Assembly: GCA_951217055.1 (NCBI GenBank)
Contig: OX578276.1
Location: forward strand, 155,133,482 to 155,197,481
From: Gerris lacustris
Taxonomy: Eukaryota; Arthropoda; Insecta; Hemiptera; Gerridae
Reading direction: 5' to 3'
Length of the DNA stretch: 64,000 nucleotides
In this document: piece by piece, positions 63,966 through 64,000 of the stretch
Numbering within the stretch: the stretch's first letter is position 1
Layout of the letters: each line of letters starts with the position of its first letter
Translations under genes and position numbers: made by a program
The notes under the pieces: model-generated
The model's input: the letters and a program-made list of their open reading frames with translations, nothing else
Database searches by the model: none
What the model was told of the DNA's origin: nothing

Positions 63966-64000
63966 AAATTCCCGAAAATTTAGTTTATTGTAGGTAGGTG

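Overview
The window is nuclear DNA of an arthropod, most probably an insect. It is AT-rich and has spliceosomal introns. It holds a MADF-BESS transcription-factor gene (a family greatly expanded in insects) and the last exon of a proline/threonine-rich extracellular protein. Most of the rest is transposable elements. No bacterial-style gene organisation, rRNA, intact tRNA or CRISPR array is visible. The species cannot be named from sequence alone.

Layout. 0.4-0.7 kb: a run of small hairpins. 1.4 kb: a decayed hammerhead-like motif. 1.7-3.8 kb: an internally deleted LTR retrotransposon on the minus strand. 4-13.7 kb: SINE-like tRNA modules, (TA)n tracts, and two internally deleted piggyBac elements (6.9-8.1 and 10.9-11.9 kb), one keeping a transposase N-terminus-like piece and the other a C-terminus with its cysteine-rich end. 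14.0-19.1 kb: a decayed Ty3/gypsy element whose Gag opens with a SAP-like motif. 19.7-27.1 kb: the MADF-BESS gene, preceded by a 117-bp (39-codon) tandem array copied from the start of its first coding exon and split by an R1-like LINE. 27.2-45 kb: a dense field of TIR elements (Harbinger-like with TTA/TAA duplications, a 585-bp foldback, other TIR elements) and an R2-like LINE remnant with its restriction-like endonuclease domain.

46.2-53.1 kb: the most striking structure. Two nearly identical 5'-truncated Penelope-like retroelements (RT plus GIY-YIG endonuclease) lie head to head as a palindrome of about 3.1 kb per arm. Each carries a hammerhead ribozyme. The whole pair is bounded by one 12-bp target duplication and sits in a repeat whose uninterrupted copy lies next to it. 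53.3-58.6 kb: an apparently complete I-clade LINE with both ORFs open, a TAAA tail and a 15-bp target duplication, inserted into a tRNA-derived SINE. 59-62 kb: a MITE, then gene-free AT-rich DNA. 61.9-62.5 kb: the mucin/proline-rich host exon on the minus strand. 62.5-64 kb: its upstream intron or flank, with repeats.

Only two genes are confidently host genes. Several elements look young: the Penelope pair, the I-like LINE and the 117-bp array show almost no internal divergence. The two LTR elements, the R1- and R2-like LINEs and the piggyBac copies are decayed. All family assignments come from reading motifs; no database search was possible.
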